Source: an uncultured Ilumatobacter sp.
GTDB lineage: Bacteria > Actinomycetota > Acidimicrobiia > Acidimicrobiales > Ilumatobacteraceae
DNA: 49,214 bases
Reading direction: 5' to 3'
Assembly: GCA_905480335.1 (NCBI GenBank)
Contig: CAJQPY010000009.1
Coordinates: 1 to 49,214 of the forward strand
Shown: positions 1 to 7,498 of the stretch, piece by piece
Numbering within the stretch: the stretch's first letter is position 1
Layout: the number at the start of each line of letters is the position of its first letter
The notes under the pieces: generated by a model
Seen by the model: the letters and a program-made list of their open reading frames with translations, nothing else
Databases searched by the model: none
Told to the model about the DNA's origin: nothing
Position numbers and translations under genes: made by a program

Positions 1-1
1 C

Positions 2-244
2 ACGCAGATCGACATCAATGCGGTCACTCTGCCGCGGCGAGCCGGTGGTCTCTTCTACGAAGGCCGTGTGGTGCTCACCGACGGAAATGAGATTTCGGCA
101 GGGACTTTCGCCGAAGGAGATGGGGTGACGCTCTGGAGTGGTGTCGCACTGGATGATGCAGTCACATTCAGAATCGTCGTTGGTGACATCGCGAACGGGT
201 CGGTTGATGACGTCGTGCTCAAGGCCGACCTACCGCAGCTATAG
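2..244 (+). CDS. C-terminal end of an unrecognised protein (partial)
   Basis: An open frame runs from the window edge to a TAG at 242-244, giving the last 80 residues of a protein whose start lies outside the window. The piece is acidic, rich in G, V, D and T, and has alternating hydrophobic stretches (LFYEGRVVL, VTFRIVVGDI) typical of beta-sandwich or repeat domains of exported proteins. I do not recognise a family and assign no function. The frame is otherwise closed on both strands here, and codon use is GC-rich like the neighbours. Confidence 0.55.
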   Translation, partial: TQIDINAVTLPRRAGGLFYEGRVVLTDGNEISAGTFAEGDGVTLWSGVALDDAVTFRIVVGDIANGSVDDVVLKADLPQL

Positions 245-715
245 ACGCTCAGTTGTCTAGAAATTCGTGGCGCATGCAATCGGCTGCGGCGACCGGGCTG
301 AGCAGAATCGTCGAGGGGTTGTCTGCTGGAGTGAGCAAGTTGGGGGGAGCGACCCCCGCCTGAGTGTCCTGCAGGGTGGGGCCAAGGGATTACGAAAGAC
401 ACGAAAGAAGTCTGTGAGAACTTCACAAACGTCTATTACGGCACCTATCAAGGGGCGTCCGTCTGAGCAGACGCAACAGTGGACAACAGTGGCCAGTGGA
501 AAGCCTTCGTTCAACCGCAGCGACGGTAACGATCCAGTCCAGCCTGTCTCAGCTGGTGTTTCAGCAGAGCACCGTTTAGTTGTGATCGACTTGAGATGCG
601 GATTGGAATGACTGATCAAGACCGGACCAGGCCCGTCTGCTCAGATCCTGCAGTCAAATTCCGGTGTTTCTCAGAGCTTTTTAGGGTCGCACTGAAAGCG
701 CTCAAGGGGGTGGCA
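245..715. other. Stretch without a recognisable gene
   Basis: About 470 bases between the partial gene and the acyl-CoA dehydrogenase, which point towards each other. The short open frames on both strands give low-complexity translations without any family I know. By eye it is less GC-rich than the surroundings. It holds two hairpin-forming sites: a G5/C5 stem near 343-357 and GTCTGAGCAGAC at 461-472. An 11-base inverted copy of the latter lies at 635-645. These may end the two converging transcripts, but neither is followed by a T-run. Confidence 0.4.
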
Positions 716-1861
716 CTAAATCTCTTGCCCCTTACGGCTCGATTCGGGTTTCGGTTCACGCGGCAGCCCGAGGAGTCGCTCGCCGATGATGTTGCGCTGG
801 ACTTCGCTGGTCCCGCCGGCAATGCGGCCGCCCGGTGCGGCCAGCATGCCAGATGCATCGGGGCCGTCGAGCATGCCGTCAGGCCCGGCGAGGTCGCCGC
901 GCAGCATCGAGGCGTCGAAGGTCATCTGGGTGATTCCGAGCTTCATCAGCGAGGCAGCGGTCGAGGCGACTGGACCCTGCCGCTGGGCCATTGCCTTGTA
1001 GGCGTTGCCGGTCGACACCAAGCGCATCAGGTTCTGGCGGGACGGCGCGTCCAGCTGACGACCCTCCGAGAGTCGCATCATCTGATCGAGCCTTCGCTCA
1101 AGGGAGATCACGGCGGTGCCGATGTGTCCCCGCTCGCTCGTCAGGACCGCCATGCCGACACCCCAGCCGCCGTGCTCAGGGCCGAGCAAATGGTCGGCCG
1201 GGAGTTCGACATCGGTGAAGAACACCTCGTCGAACTCGGACTCGCCGGTCATCTGTTTGAGCGGTCGGATTTCGATTCCCGGCAGATCCATTGGGCAGAG
1301 GAAAAACGAGAGCCCCGCGTGGTTGCGAGCGTCAGGATCGGTCCGAGCCATCAGGATGCCCCAGTTGCTGTACCGCCCACCCGAGCACCAGACCTTCTGG
1401 CCGTTGACGACGTAGCGGTCACCGTCACGTTCGGCGCGGGTGGACAGCGACGCGAGGTCGCTGCCCGAGCCCGGCTCCGAGAAGAGTTGGCACCACACGT
1501 GCTCTGCGTTGAGTGTGGCCAGCAGATGGCGGTGCTGCTGTTCGGGCGTTCCGTATCGCAGGACAGCTCCGCCCGTGAGCACCAGCCCGACCATGTTCAA
1601 CACCGGCGGGACCCCGGCGCGCGCGCACTCGAGCATCCAGACGCCGTTGTGCTCCGCACTCAGGCCGCGTCCCCCAAACTCGGTGGGCCAGTGGATCCCG
1701 GCGTATCCAGCGTCACGGATCGCCCGCTGCCAGGCGCTGCCCTGGTCGATCTGGTCGGGCGGACAGATCGCCCCGTAGTCCCTGGGCGCCCGGTCGGCAT
1801 TGGCGGCGAGCCACTGTGCGACCTCGGATTGGAATTCAGCGACATCGGGACCGTCGGACAT
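716..1861 (-). CDS. Acyl-CoA dehydrogenase
   Basis: A 381-residue FAD-dependent acyl-CoA dehydrogenase, the usual size for the family, predicted to introduce the 2,3-double bond in an acyl-CoA (fatty acid, steroid side chain or similar). Visible family features are the N-terminal helical domain with GIHWPTEFGGRG, the FAD/substrate motif WCQLFSEPGSGSDLAS followed by VNGQKVWCSGG, and the C-terminal GGTSEVQRNIIGERLLGLP. The ATG at 1861 (MSDGPDVAEF) is chosen because the reading frame upstream of it is low-complexity shadow sequence of the next gene. The physiological substrate cannot be read from the sequence. Confidence 0.9.
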   Translation of the reverse strand: MSDGPDVAEFQSEVAQWLAANADRAPRDYGAICPPDQIDQGSAWQRAIRDAGYAGIHWPTEFGGRGLSAEHNGVWMLECARAGVPPVLNMVGLVLTGGAVLRYGTPEQQHRHLLATLNAEHVWCQLFSEPGSGSDLASLSTRAERDGDRYVVNGQKVWCSGGRYSNWGILMARTDPDARNHAGLSFFLCPMDLPGIEIRPLKQMTGESEFDEVFFTDVELPADHLLGPEHGGWGVGMAVLTSERGHIGTAVISLERRLDQMMRLSEGRQLDAPSRQNLMRLVSTGNAYKAMAQRQGPVASTAASLMKLGITQMTFDASMLRGDLAGPDGMLDGPDASGMLAAPGGRIAGGTSEVQRNIIGERLLGLPREPKPESSRKGQEI

Positions 1862-1958
1862 CCAAACAGTGTCGTCCGCGGGGGCGAGCGCCGACGCATC
1901 GGGACGGCCAGGCAGCAGCCGGCAGAACTGCGACCCAATCGTCCCGAACAGAGGGGAG

Positions 1959-2513
1959 TCAGCCCTCTTCCATCTCCATCTCGCCGTCTTCCATCTCGTC
2001 CATGTCCATGCCGCCCATGTCCATGGCGTCGTCACCGATCTCGCGCACTTCGGCGACGAACTCGATAGTGACGTCGTTGTCGAATGACAACGTGACGTCG
2101 ACGTTCTTGGGGTAGGTGGCTGCGTCGATGTCGAGTAACATGATGTGTGGGCCGCCTGGCTCGAAGATGAACGTCTCGCCGGCTGCAATCTCGTAGCCGC
2201 CCTCCCGTTCCTGCATCGACATCTGGCCTTCGTCGTTCATGAGGACCTCGTGCAGTTCGACGGTGTCGCTGGCCGAGGCGGTCGCCGAGATCGCGGTGAT
2301 CGTGTCGCCGGTGTTGTTGGTCACCTCGCCGTACACCGCGCTCGTCGTCTGTCCATCGGCGGGCCGACGTGACCAGGGGTCGGACATCGTGATCTCGTCG
2401 GCTGATGCCGCCGACTCGGTGTCGTCGTCGGAACCGCAGGCGGCGAGGCCGAGCACGGCCATCGCAGCGAGCGCCATGGAGCGGCGGATGAGGCGGGTTG
2501 TCTGTATGTTCAC
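1959..2513 (-). CDS. Copper chaperone PCuAC-type lipoprotein with Met-rich tail
   Basis: A 184-residue exported lipoprotein (lipobox LGLAAC near residue 26) of the PCuAC/DUF461 family. In known members this periplasmic or surface protein binds Cu(I) and hands it to the CuA centre of cytochrome oxidase together with SCO1. Visible metal-site residues are H88 in VELHEVLM, nearby Met residues, and the H-x-M of PHIML (about 123-125). The C-terminus is an unusual acidic, Met-rich tail (MDMGGMDMDEMEDGEMEME). The GTG at 2513 gives a complete signal peptide; an ATG at 2477 would shorten it. It is the last gene of the copper operon, 5 bases after the upstream stop. Confidence 0.88.
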   Translation of the reverse strand: MNIQTTRLIRRSMALAAMAVLGLAACGSDDDTESAASADEITMSDPWSRRPADGQTTSAVYGEVTNNTGDTITAISATASASDTVELHEVLMNDEGQMSMQEREGGYEIAAGETFIFEPGGPHIMLLDIDAATYPKNVDVTLSFDNDVTIEFVAEVREIGDDAMDMGGMDMDEMEDGEMEMEEG

Positions 2514-2518
2514 GACGT

Positions 2519-3547
2519 TCAGGTCGTCGCGTGCACCGGTTTGGTTCCAAGATTCCCCGAAAAGAGCTGGAAGCCGGCGATGGCAACTCCGCCGACACCG
2601 ACCACGAAGGCTGCGGTGAGCGACATCCGCTCGAACCACTGCGGTGCGTCGGTCGGAACGATTGCCGCCGTTAGGCCATCACGCTTCACGAGGGCCCAGA
2701 TTGCCAGCTGGCTCGCGGCGAGGAGTGCGGCAGCGACTGCAGCGAACGGAGCACGCCGACCGAGCGCCGCTGCCGCCAGCGACGCCAAGAGCGCGATCGA
2801 AGGAAGGAGCACCCAGATGACCCGCGGGCCGGTCTCCGTCGGCAGCGACGTGTACTGCCACGACCCGGCAACCGCCGCGAGCCCTGCGACTGGAACGAGT
2901 GCAACGGCCCACGAGGGGTTTCGCCGAGACAGCCAGAATGCACTGCCAACAGAGATCGCACCGATCACGACCCCCAGTGCGGCCGGAAGCATCGACGGCT
3001 CGTCCTGCCACGTAGAGATCACCGTCACGTCGATCTCGACACCGTCGACGACGAGCGGGATGACCTGTTCGACGATGCGATCGCCCGGCGATTTGCCCGC
3101 TGGGCGGATGGGCTGCATCCAGTGGGCCCGATGGTCGTGCCAGGCGTATGTCCTGTCATCAGCGACGGTCACCCAGTCAGGGTCGGCATCGGGCTGCGCA
3201 AAGTCGGGGGCGTCCGAGCCGTACCGCTCTTCGTTCTGGTAGGTCGTGGGTGAGTTGCGATTCTCCTGGACCATGCCGCCGGGCAGGAACTGGAGGTATG
3301 GCTCGCCAAAGTATCCGACCACCACTACCTCGGACTCGGGGTCGACCGTTAGCTGGATGAACGAGTCACCGCCGATCACCTCGAACGTGACCGCCGACGT
3401 CGGTGGGTCGATCGAGAGAATCTCGCTCTGGTAGTCGGTCGGGCCCGCCGGGTCGGCACTGACGGTGCCGGCTGATGCCAGGCCCACAAGCCCGAAGATG
3501 ACGAGGGCCACGGCACTGCGCCGCCCGATGGCCTGCAGGCATTTCAT
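2519..3547 (-). CDS. Membrane protein of the copper operon (unknown function)
   Basis: A 342-residue protein with an N-terminal signal segment (residues ~8-32), an extracytoplasmic domain of about 175 residues rich in beta-type sequence (SAVTFEVIGG, SEVVVVGYFGEPYL), and four or five hydrophobic helices in the last 140 residues. Before the membrane part lies AWHDHRAHWM (H137, H139, H142, M144), a plausible metal-binding cluster. The ATG at 3547 overlaps the upstream stop by four bases (ATGA), so it is translated with the cupredoxin gene. I do not recognise a named family. Its place between SCO1, a cupredoxin and PCuAC suggests copper handling, which is inference. Confidence 0.8.
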   Translation of the reverse strand: MKCLQAIGRRSAVALVIFGLVGLASAGTVSADPAGPTDYQSEILSIDPPTSAVTFEVIGGDSFIQLTVDPESEVVVVGYFGEPYLQFLPGGMVQENRNSPTTYQNEERYGSDAPDFAQPDADPDWVTVADDRTYAWHDHRAHWMQPIRPAGKSPGDRIVEQVIPLVVDGVEIDVTVISTWQDEPSMLPAALGVVIGAISVGSAFWLSRRNPSWAVALVPVAGLAAVAGSWQYTSLPTETGPRVIWVLLPSIALLASLAAAALGRRAPFAAVAAALLAASQLAIWALVKRDGLTAAIVPTDAPQWFERMSLTAAFVVGVGGVAIAGFQLFSGNLGTKPVHATT

Positions 3548-3936
3548 GTCGTGACGTTGAGCACGAGTTCGCCGCTGGGATGCACGGTGCAGACCCCTTC
3601 GAACGTTCCGGCCGACGTGAATTCCTGGCGCATCGTCTCGTTCGCCCCCACGAACCAAGGGCCAACGTTGTGGCCGCGATCGTCGAGGTTCACGATCTGA
3701 ATGGTCTCGCCAACCGAGGCGTCGAGCGTGCCCGGCAGGATCTCGAGTGGTTCACCGGCATCGAGCGCCTCGCCGGCGCCGGCGGGAATCGTGTACTCGT
3801 ACGTCGCCGATCCGATGCCGTCCTCGACACTGAACCCGGGCCTGGCGCCGGAACCGCCGTCGGAGCACGCGGTGGCGAGCGGCAGTGCGAGTGCTGCGAG
3901 TCCGAGGGCGAGCCGCCGAGCGATGGGGCGGGTCAT
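3544..3936 (-). CDS. Cupredoxin-like lipoprotein
   Basis: A 130-residue exported lipoprotein (lipobox LATAC, Cys24) with a single plastocyanin-like domain. Three type-1 copper ligands can be placed: H89 in DDRGHNVG, C116 and H119 in GVCTVHPSGEL. The usual axial Met after the second His is absent from this loop, so the site may be three-coordinate or use another ligand. The gene overlaps SCO1 upstream (ATGA, 3933-3936) and the membrane protein downstream (ATGA), showing tight translational coupling. It may carry electrons or copper at the outer face of the membrane. Confidence 0.82.
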   Translation of the reverse strand: MTRPIARRLALGLAALALPLATACSDGGSGARPGFSVEDGIGSATYEYTIPAGAGEALDAGEPLEILPGTLDASVGETIQIVNLDDRGHNVGPWFVGANETMRQEFTSAGTFEGVCTVHPSGELVLNVTT

Positions 3937-4586
3937 GCTTGCGCCCGTCCGAGCAACGTCGAGAGATCGTCGGCCATGTCCTGCGACGATGCGCCGAACT
4001 GCCAGGTGAGGACGAGTCGTCCTTGGTCGTCGACCGCGTAGAGGAACGGTGAATGATCGACCTCGATGTCGCCATCGTCGGTCGTGCGGACTTCCCAGCT
4101 CGCACCGAACGGTTCGCCGGCCTCGGCGAGCAGTTCGGCGTCGTCGGATCCGGCAGCGACCGCATCGGAGATGAAGGTCGTTACGTACTGGTCGAGCACT
4201 TCATTGTCGCGTTTAGGATCGACGCCGACCATGACGACGTCGACGGCGTCGGCCTCTTCGGGGTCGAGCATCCGGAGTGCGACGGTGAGATCGGCAAGCG
4301 TGGTCGGGCAGACATCGGGGCAGTTAGTGAAGCCGAAATAGACGACCTGGATCTCGCCCTCGTCGGCCCGGAACTCGATGTCGGTACCGGGGTCGCTGAG
4401 CGACGGCAGCGACACCAGGTCGACCTGCGGGGCCGGTTCGCGGACGATTCCCGAGAGCGCTGAATCACTGTTGCCGTCGCCCCCACATGCGCCGATGATG
4501 AGTACAGCGCCGCAGCACAGGGCAGTCAGCCGAGCGATCCGCCCGCGCATGCGCCGAACGGTTAGAGCAGCGGTGCGTTCGTCCAT
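3933..4586 (-). CDS. SCO1/SenC family copper metallochaperone lipoprotein
   Basis: A thioredoxin-fold SCO protein of 217 residues. The copper/thiol motif CPDVC (C89 and C93) follows VVYFGFTN, and the third copper ligand His lies in EVDHSPFLY (about H178). A lipobox (LIIGAC, Cys34) marks export. Known members deliver copper to, or reduce, the CuA site of cytochrome c oxidase. The start is uncertain: ATG 4586 is used here; ATG 4547 would give a more typical signal peptide, and TTG 4613 overlaps the sigma-factor stop (TTGA). It is the first structural gene after the sigma factor. Confidence 0.9.
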   Translation of the reverse strand: MDERTAALTVRRMRGRIARLTALCCGAVLIIGACGGDGNSDSALSGIVREPAPQVDLVSLPSLSDPGTDIEFRADEGEIQVVYFGFTNCPDVCPTTLADLTVALRMLDPEEADAVDVVMVGVDPKRDNEVLDQYVTTFISDAVAAGSDDAELLAEAGEPFGASWEVRTTDDGDIEVDHSPFLYAVDDQGRLVLTWQFGASSQDMADDLSTLLGRAQA

Positions 4587-4609
4587 CTCGTGCAGGTCGC
4601 CGCGGAGAA

Positions 4610-5173
4610 TCAATTGGTTCCCGTCGGTCCGAGATACGCCGAGTCACTCGCCGGCTCGGTGGTCATCGCGGCGAGATCGAGGCGTGCCCGTGAAACGCGC
4701 GAGCGGACTGTGCCGACCGGACACCCGATCACATCGGCAGCCTCGTCGTAGTACAAGCCCAGCACCTGCGTGAGCACGAATGCGGTTCGGCGGTCATTGT
4801 CGAGGTGGTGCAGCAGCTCGTCGAGCTCGACCACCATCGTCGCGTCGGGAGCGAACGCAGCATCGACGTGCGCTGCGTCGAAAACCGCCCGGTCGTTCCG
4901 GCGACGACGCTGGGCCCGGCGAACATGATCGGAGCACACTCGTCGTGCGATGGTGAGCAGCCATCCGCGCGCGGCACCTTCGGCTCGATAACGAGGAAGC
5001 GACTTGATCGCTCGCTCATAGGTTTCCTGCGCCAGATCGTCGGCGTCGCAGGCGTCGCCGAGGAAACGGCAGAGCTTCCAGACTTCGCCTTGGGTCTCCG
5101 CAACGAATCGGTCGAGTGCGGCCACGTCACCGCGTTGGGCGGCGAGAAGGAGTCGCGTTAGATGTTCCACCAC
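4610..5173 (-). CDS. ECF-family RNA polymerase sigma factor
   Basis: A 187-residue sigma-70 factor of the ECF type with only regions 2 and 4. Region 2 shows DADDLAQETYERAI and RGWLLTIARRVCSDHVRR. Region 4 shows LGLYYDEAADVIGCPVGTVRSRVSRAR, the helix-turn-helix that reads the -35 element. The gene probably starts at one of two adjacent GTG codons (5173 or 5170). It heads the copper operon, and a zinc-finger anti-sigma gene starts 52 bases away in the opposite direction. A GAACA/GTT promoter-like pair upstream suggests autoregulation. Confidence 0.92.
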   Translation of the reverse strand: MVEHLTRLLLAAQRGDVAALDRFVAETQGEVWKLCRFLGDACDADDLAQETYERAIKSLPRYRAEGAARGWLLTIARRVCSDHVRRAQRRRRNDRAVFDAAHVDAAFAPDATMVVELDELLHHLDNDRRTAFVLTQVLGLYYDEAADVIGCPVGTVRSRVSRARLDLAAMTTEPASDSAYLGPTGTN

Positions 5174-5198
5174 CCCAGTTTGGCGACTCGGGAACCAG

Positions 5199-5224
5199 AA
5201 CGTTGGTCAGAGCGACCTTGTTCA
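5199..5224 (-). promoter_or_regulatory. Candidate ECF-type promoter for the sigma/copper operon
   Basis: Read on the minus strand, TGAACA (5219-5224) is followed by 17 bases and then GTT (5199-5201) inside AACGTT. This resembles the GGAAYA-N17/18-GTT pattern of mycobacterial SigH/SigE promoters, with one mismatch in the -35 element. It lies about 25 bases ahead of the sigma-factor start, where an autoregulated promoter would be expected. Confidence 0.4.
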
Positions 5225-5225
5225 C

Positions 5226-5876
5226 ATGGACGCCGAAGACCTGCCGTGCACCACTGCGCACGAAATCCTCTCCGCGCAACTTGACGGCGAGACCAGCGAG
5301 TCCGAACGGGAGCGGCTCCATCATCACCTGACCAGGTGTCTGGAGTGCCGGCAACTGTCGGCGCAGTATCTGCAGTTGGATCGCCGGGTCCGTCTCCGTC
5401 CTGCGGAGTTGGTGCCTGATCTACGTCCGGCGATTCTCACCCGGATCCGGCCGGCGGTGCTTGGTCGGAACGGTTGGATGCGGCCTGCGCTCGCCTGGGT
5501 CGCAGTCGTGCTGGTCATCCAGAACGTGACGGCACTGGTGGCCGGTGAAATGAATGGCGCCGAGGTCCACCTTGCACGTCACCTCGGCGCGTTCGGCGTC
5601 GCGTTGGGCGTTGGCCTTGCGTTCGTGGCGTGGCGCCCTCACCGTGCGTACGGGCTGCTTCCGTTCGCCGGTGCGCTGATCGCCACGATGATGCTGAGCG
5701 CAGCGTTCGACATCGTCGAGAACGGCCGCAGCGCCGTGTCCGAGATCAGCCACATAGCAGAACTCGCTGGGTTGTGGCTGGTGTGGGTGATCGCCGGGTC
5801 GCCGGGGCGCCCGGACTGGGGTGCGATCCGGCCTGCGCTGGCCCGCCTGCTACGCCCCGCCGGCAATCGGTCCTGA
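5226..5876 (+). CDS. Membrane anti-sigma factor with zinc-finger (ZAS-like) N-terminus
   Basis: A 216-residue protein. The N-terminal 45 residues carry H34-x3-C38-x2-C41 (HHHLTRCLECRQL), with C8 and H12 as further possible ligands, matching the zf-HC2/ZAS fold that holds ECF sigma factors. The rest contains about four hydrophobic helices (starting near WVAVVLVIQNV, FGVALGVGLAFVAW, LLPFAGALIATMML, AGLWLVWVIAG). It faces the ECF sigma gene across 52 bases. Anti-sigma genes are more often co-transcribed downstream of their sigma, so this divergent order is somewhat unusual. Partner assignment is inferred from position. Confidence 0.82.
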   Translation: MDAEDLPCTTAHEILSAQLDGETSESERERLHHHLTRCLECRQLSAQYLQLDRRVRLRPAELVPDLRPAILTRIRPAVLGRNGWMRPALAWVAVVLVIQNVTALVAGEMNGAEVHLARHLGAFGVALGVGLAFVAWRPHRAYGLLPFAGALIATMMLSAAFDIVENGRSAVSEISHIAELAGLWLVWVIAGSPGRPDWGAIRPALARLLRPAGNRS

Positions 5877-5940
5877 GTACGAGACCGACGGTCGGGACTC
5901 GCTCCCGGGCGAGTCGGTGGGGACAGAGTCATGAGTCGGT

Positions 5941-6834
5941 TCAGGACAGAGCTTTGAGGAACATTGCAGTCTCCTCGGCGATCGCGGCCGGGACCTCGTA
6001 GCCGGTCTGGTCGGTGACAGCGTCCCAGTTGTCCCGAAGGCTCTCCGGGCTCAGCTCAGGGTCGGTGAAGCCCTGGCACTCGGCGATGAACACTTCGGCG
6101 ACACGACCGCCGCCGACGGAGTAGACCCGGCCGGTCGAGTCGCACGACTCGTGCGAGAGGTACGTCACGAGTGGTGCCACGAACTCGGGCTGGAGCTTGT
6201 CGCCGAGGGGGCCAAGCAGATCTTCGGTCATGCGGGTGTACGCGAGGGGAGCGATGGCATTGGCCTTGACGTTGTACTTGGCGCCTTCGACGGCCAACAC
6301 GTTCGTGAAGCCGACGAGGCCCATCTTCGCTGCGCCATAGTTGGCCTGGCCGAAGTTGCCGAAGATGCCTGCGGCAGACGACGTCGACACGATCCGGCCG
6401 TAGCTTTTTTCGCGCATGATCTTCCAGGCGGGGCCGGTGACGTTGAACGCGCCGCGCAAGTGGACGTCGAGGACTGGGTCGACGAAGTCGGGACCCATGT
6501 TGTGGAACGACTTGTCACGCAGGATGCCGGCATTGTTGATGACGATGTCAACCGTGCCGAAAGTGTCGACGGCGGTCTGAACGATGCTCTCGCCGCCCTC
6601 GGGTGTTGCCACCGAGTCGGTGTTCGCAACCGCCTCGCCACCGGTGGCCTTGATCTCGTCGACGACCAGTTGGGCTGCGCCCTTGTCGGACCCTGAGCCA
6701 TCGACGGCGCCGCCGAGGTCGTTCACCACGATGAGTGCGCCGCGTGCTGCCATTATCAGAGCGTGCTGCCGTCCGAGACCGCCACCTGCACCGGTGATGA
6801 TTGCTACCTTGCCGTCGAATCCGAGATCAGTCAT
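5941..6834 (-). CDS. Short-chain dehydrogenase (peroxisomal multifunctional enzyme-like SDR)
   Basis: A 297-residue NAD(P)-dependent SDR. The cofactor motif is TGAGGGLGRQHA near the N-terminus, followed by VVNDLGG and NNAGILRD. The catalytic Ser/Tyr/Lys are in STSSAAG and YGAAK. The VNDLGGAVDGSG signature and the overall pattern resemble the hydroxyacyl-CoA dehydrogenase part of HSD17B4/MFE-2, so a 3-hydroxyacyl-CoA substrate is likely. The ATG at 6834 begins MTDLGFDGK; the longer frame upstream is not needed. A paralogue lies at 28492-29424. It is divergent from the lipoprotein gene at 6935. Confidence 0.9.
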   Translation of the reverse strand: MTDLGFDGKVAIITGAGGGLGRQHALIMAARGALIVVNDLGGAVDGSGSDKGAAQLVVDEIKATGGEAVANTDSVATPEGGESIVQTAVDTFGTVDIVINNAGILRDKSFHNMGPDFVDPVLDVHLRGAFNVTGPAWKIMREKSYGRIVSTSSAAGIFGNFGQANYGAAKMGLVGFTNVLAVEGAKYNVKANAIAPLAYTRMTEDLLGPLGDKLQPEFVAPLVTYLSHESCDSTGRVYSVGGGRVAEVFIAECQGFTDPELSPESLRDNWDAVTDQTGYEVPAAIAEETAMFLKALS

Positions 6835-6934
6835 GGACGACGAAACTATCTGCCGGTTCGGCACCTGCGGCAACCGATGACGAGGGGTGGCTGCGTCGCC
6901 GGCGTTGGTGTGGTGAGATTTCACGGTGTTCTCG

Positions 6935-7477
6935 ATGTCGCATCATCACCGCCGAGCAGTCTGGATCGCGCTTTTAGGATTCGTGGGCGTCGCAGCGGGG
7001 TGCACCGCGAGCGCCGACCCTGCCGGAGCGGCGGTTGAGTTGATCGAGGGCGAGTTGTCGGAACAGATCGAACTCGGCCCGCTCGCCGGCGACTGTGCCG
7101 AACCTGACGAGGTAGCGCTGGGTGACGAATTCGCCTGCACCGGCGTCACCGAGGGCGGGGCCATCATCAATTTCACCGCCGTCTTCGAATCAGGCGACAT
7201 GGTCTTCCTGTACCCGACCAATCTGGTGGTCGAGAGTTCGCTCTTCGAGGTTGATGCGGCGGCAGCGCTCGGCCCCGAGTTCGGTATCGAGATCGACCCG
7301 GCACAGATCGAATGCCCCGAGGGGGTCACGGTGCTCGACGCTGCCGGTCAGATGTTCTGCACGATCACCGACGTGGAGACCGGTGGCGTCTTCCCGATGA
7401 CTGCGACGCTTGGCAACTATCTGCGGGACCAGGGCTTCGAGGAGCGGTTCTACGAAGTCGGCGATTGGGTCGAGTAG
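6935..7477 (+). CDS. Lipoprotein of unknown function
   Basis: A 180-residue exported lipoprotein: basic start (MSHHHRR), hydrophobic core, then a lipobox VGVAAGC. The mature part is acidic, with four further cysteines (in GDCAEPDE, FACTGV, IECPEG and MFCTIT) that could form two disulfides. The layout of two similar halves, each with a cysteine pair, recalls DUF4333-type actinobacterial lipoproteins, but I cannot confirm this. ATG 6935 is preferred over GTG 6926. Confidence 0.7.
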   Translation: MSHHHRRAVWIALLGFVGVAAGCTASADPAGAAVELIEGELSEQIELGPLAGDCAEPDEVALGDEFACTGVTEGGAIINFTAVFESGDMVFLYPTNLVVESSLFEVDAAAALGPEFGIEIDPAQIECPEGVTVLDAAGQMFCTITDVETGGVFPMTATLGNYLRDQGFEERFYEVGDWVE

Positions 7478-7498
7478 CTGGGCGACGCCGTTGCGCGT

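Noticed and set aside
596..2068. Long plus-strand open frame opposite the acyl-CoA dehydrogenase
   Set aside because: Its translation has no family features and is the antisense shadow of a clear acyl-CoA dehydrogenase and PCuAC gene.
5174..5225. GGAACC at 5191-5196 as a plus-strand ECF promoter for the anti-sigma gene
   Set aside because: No GTT lies at the expected spacing, and the start codon would fall too close.
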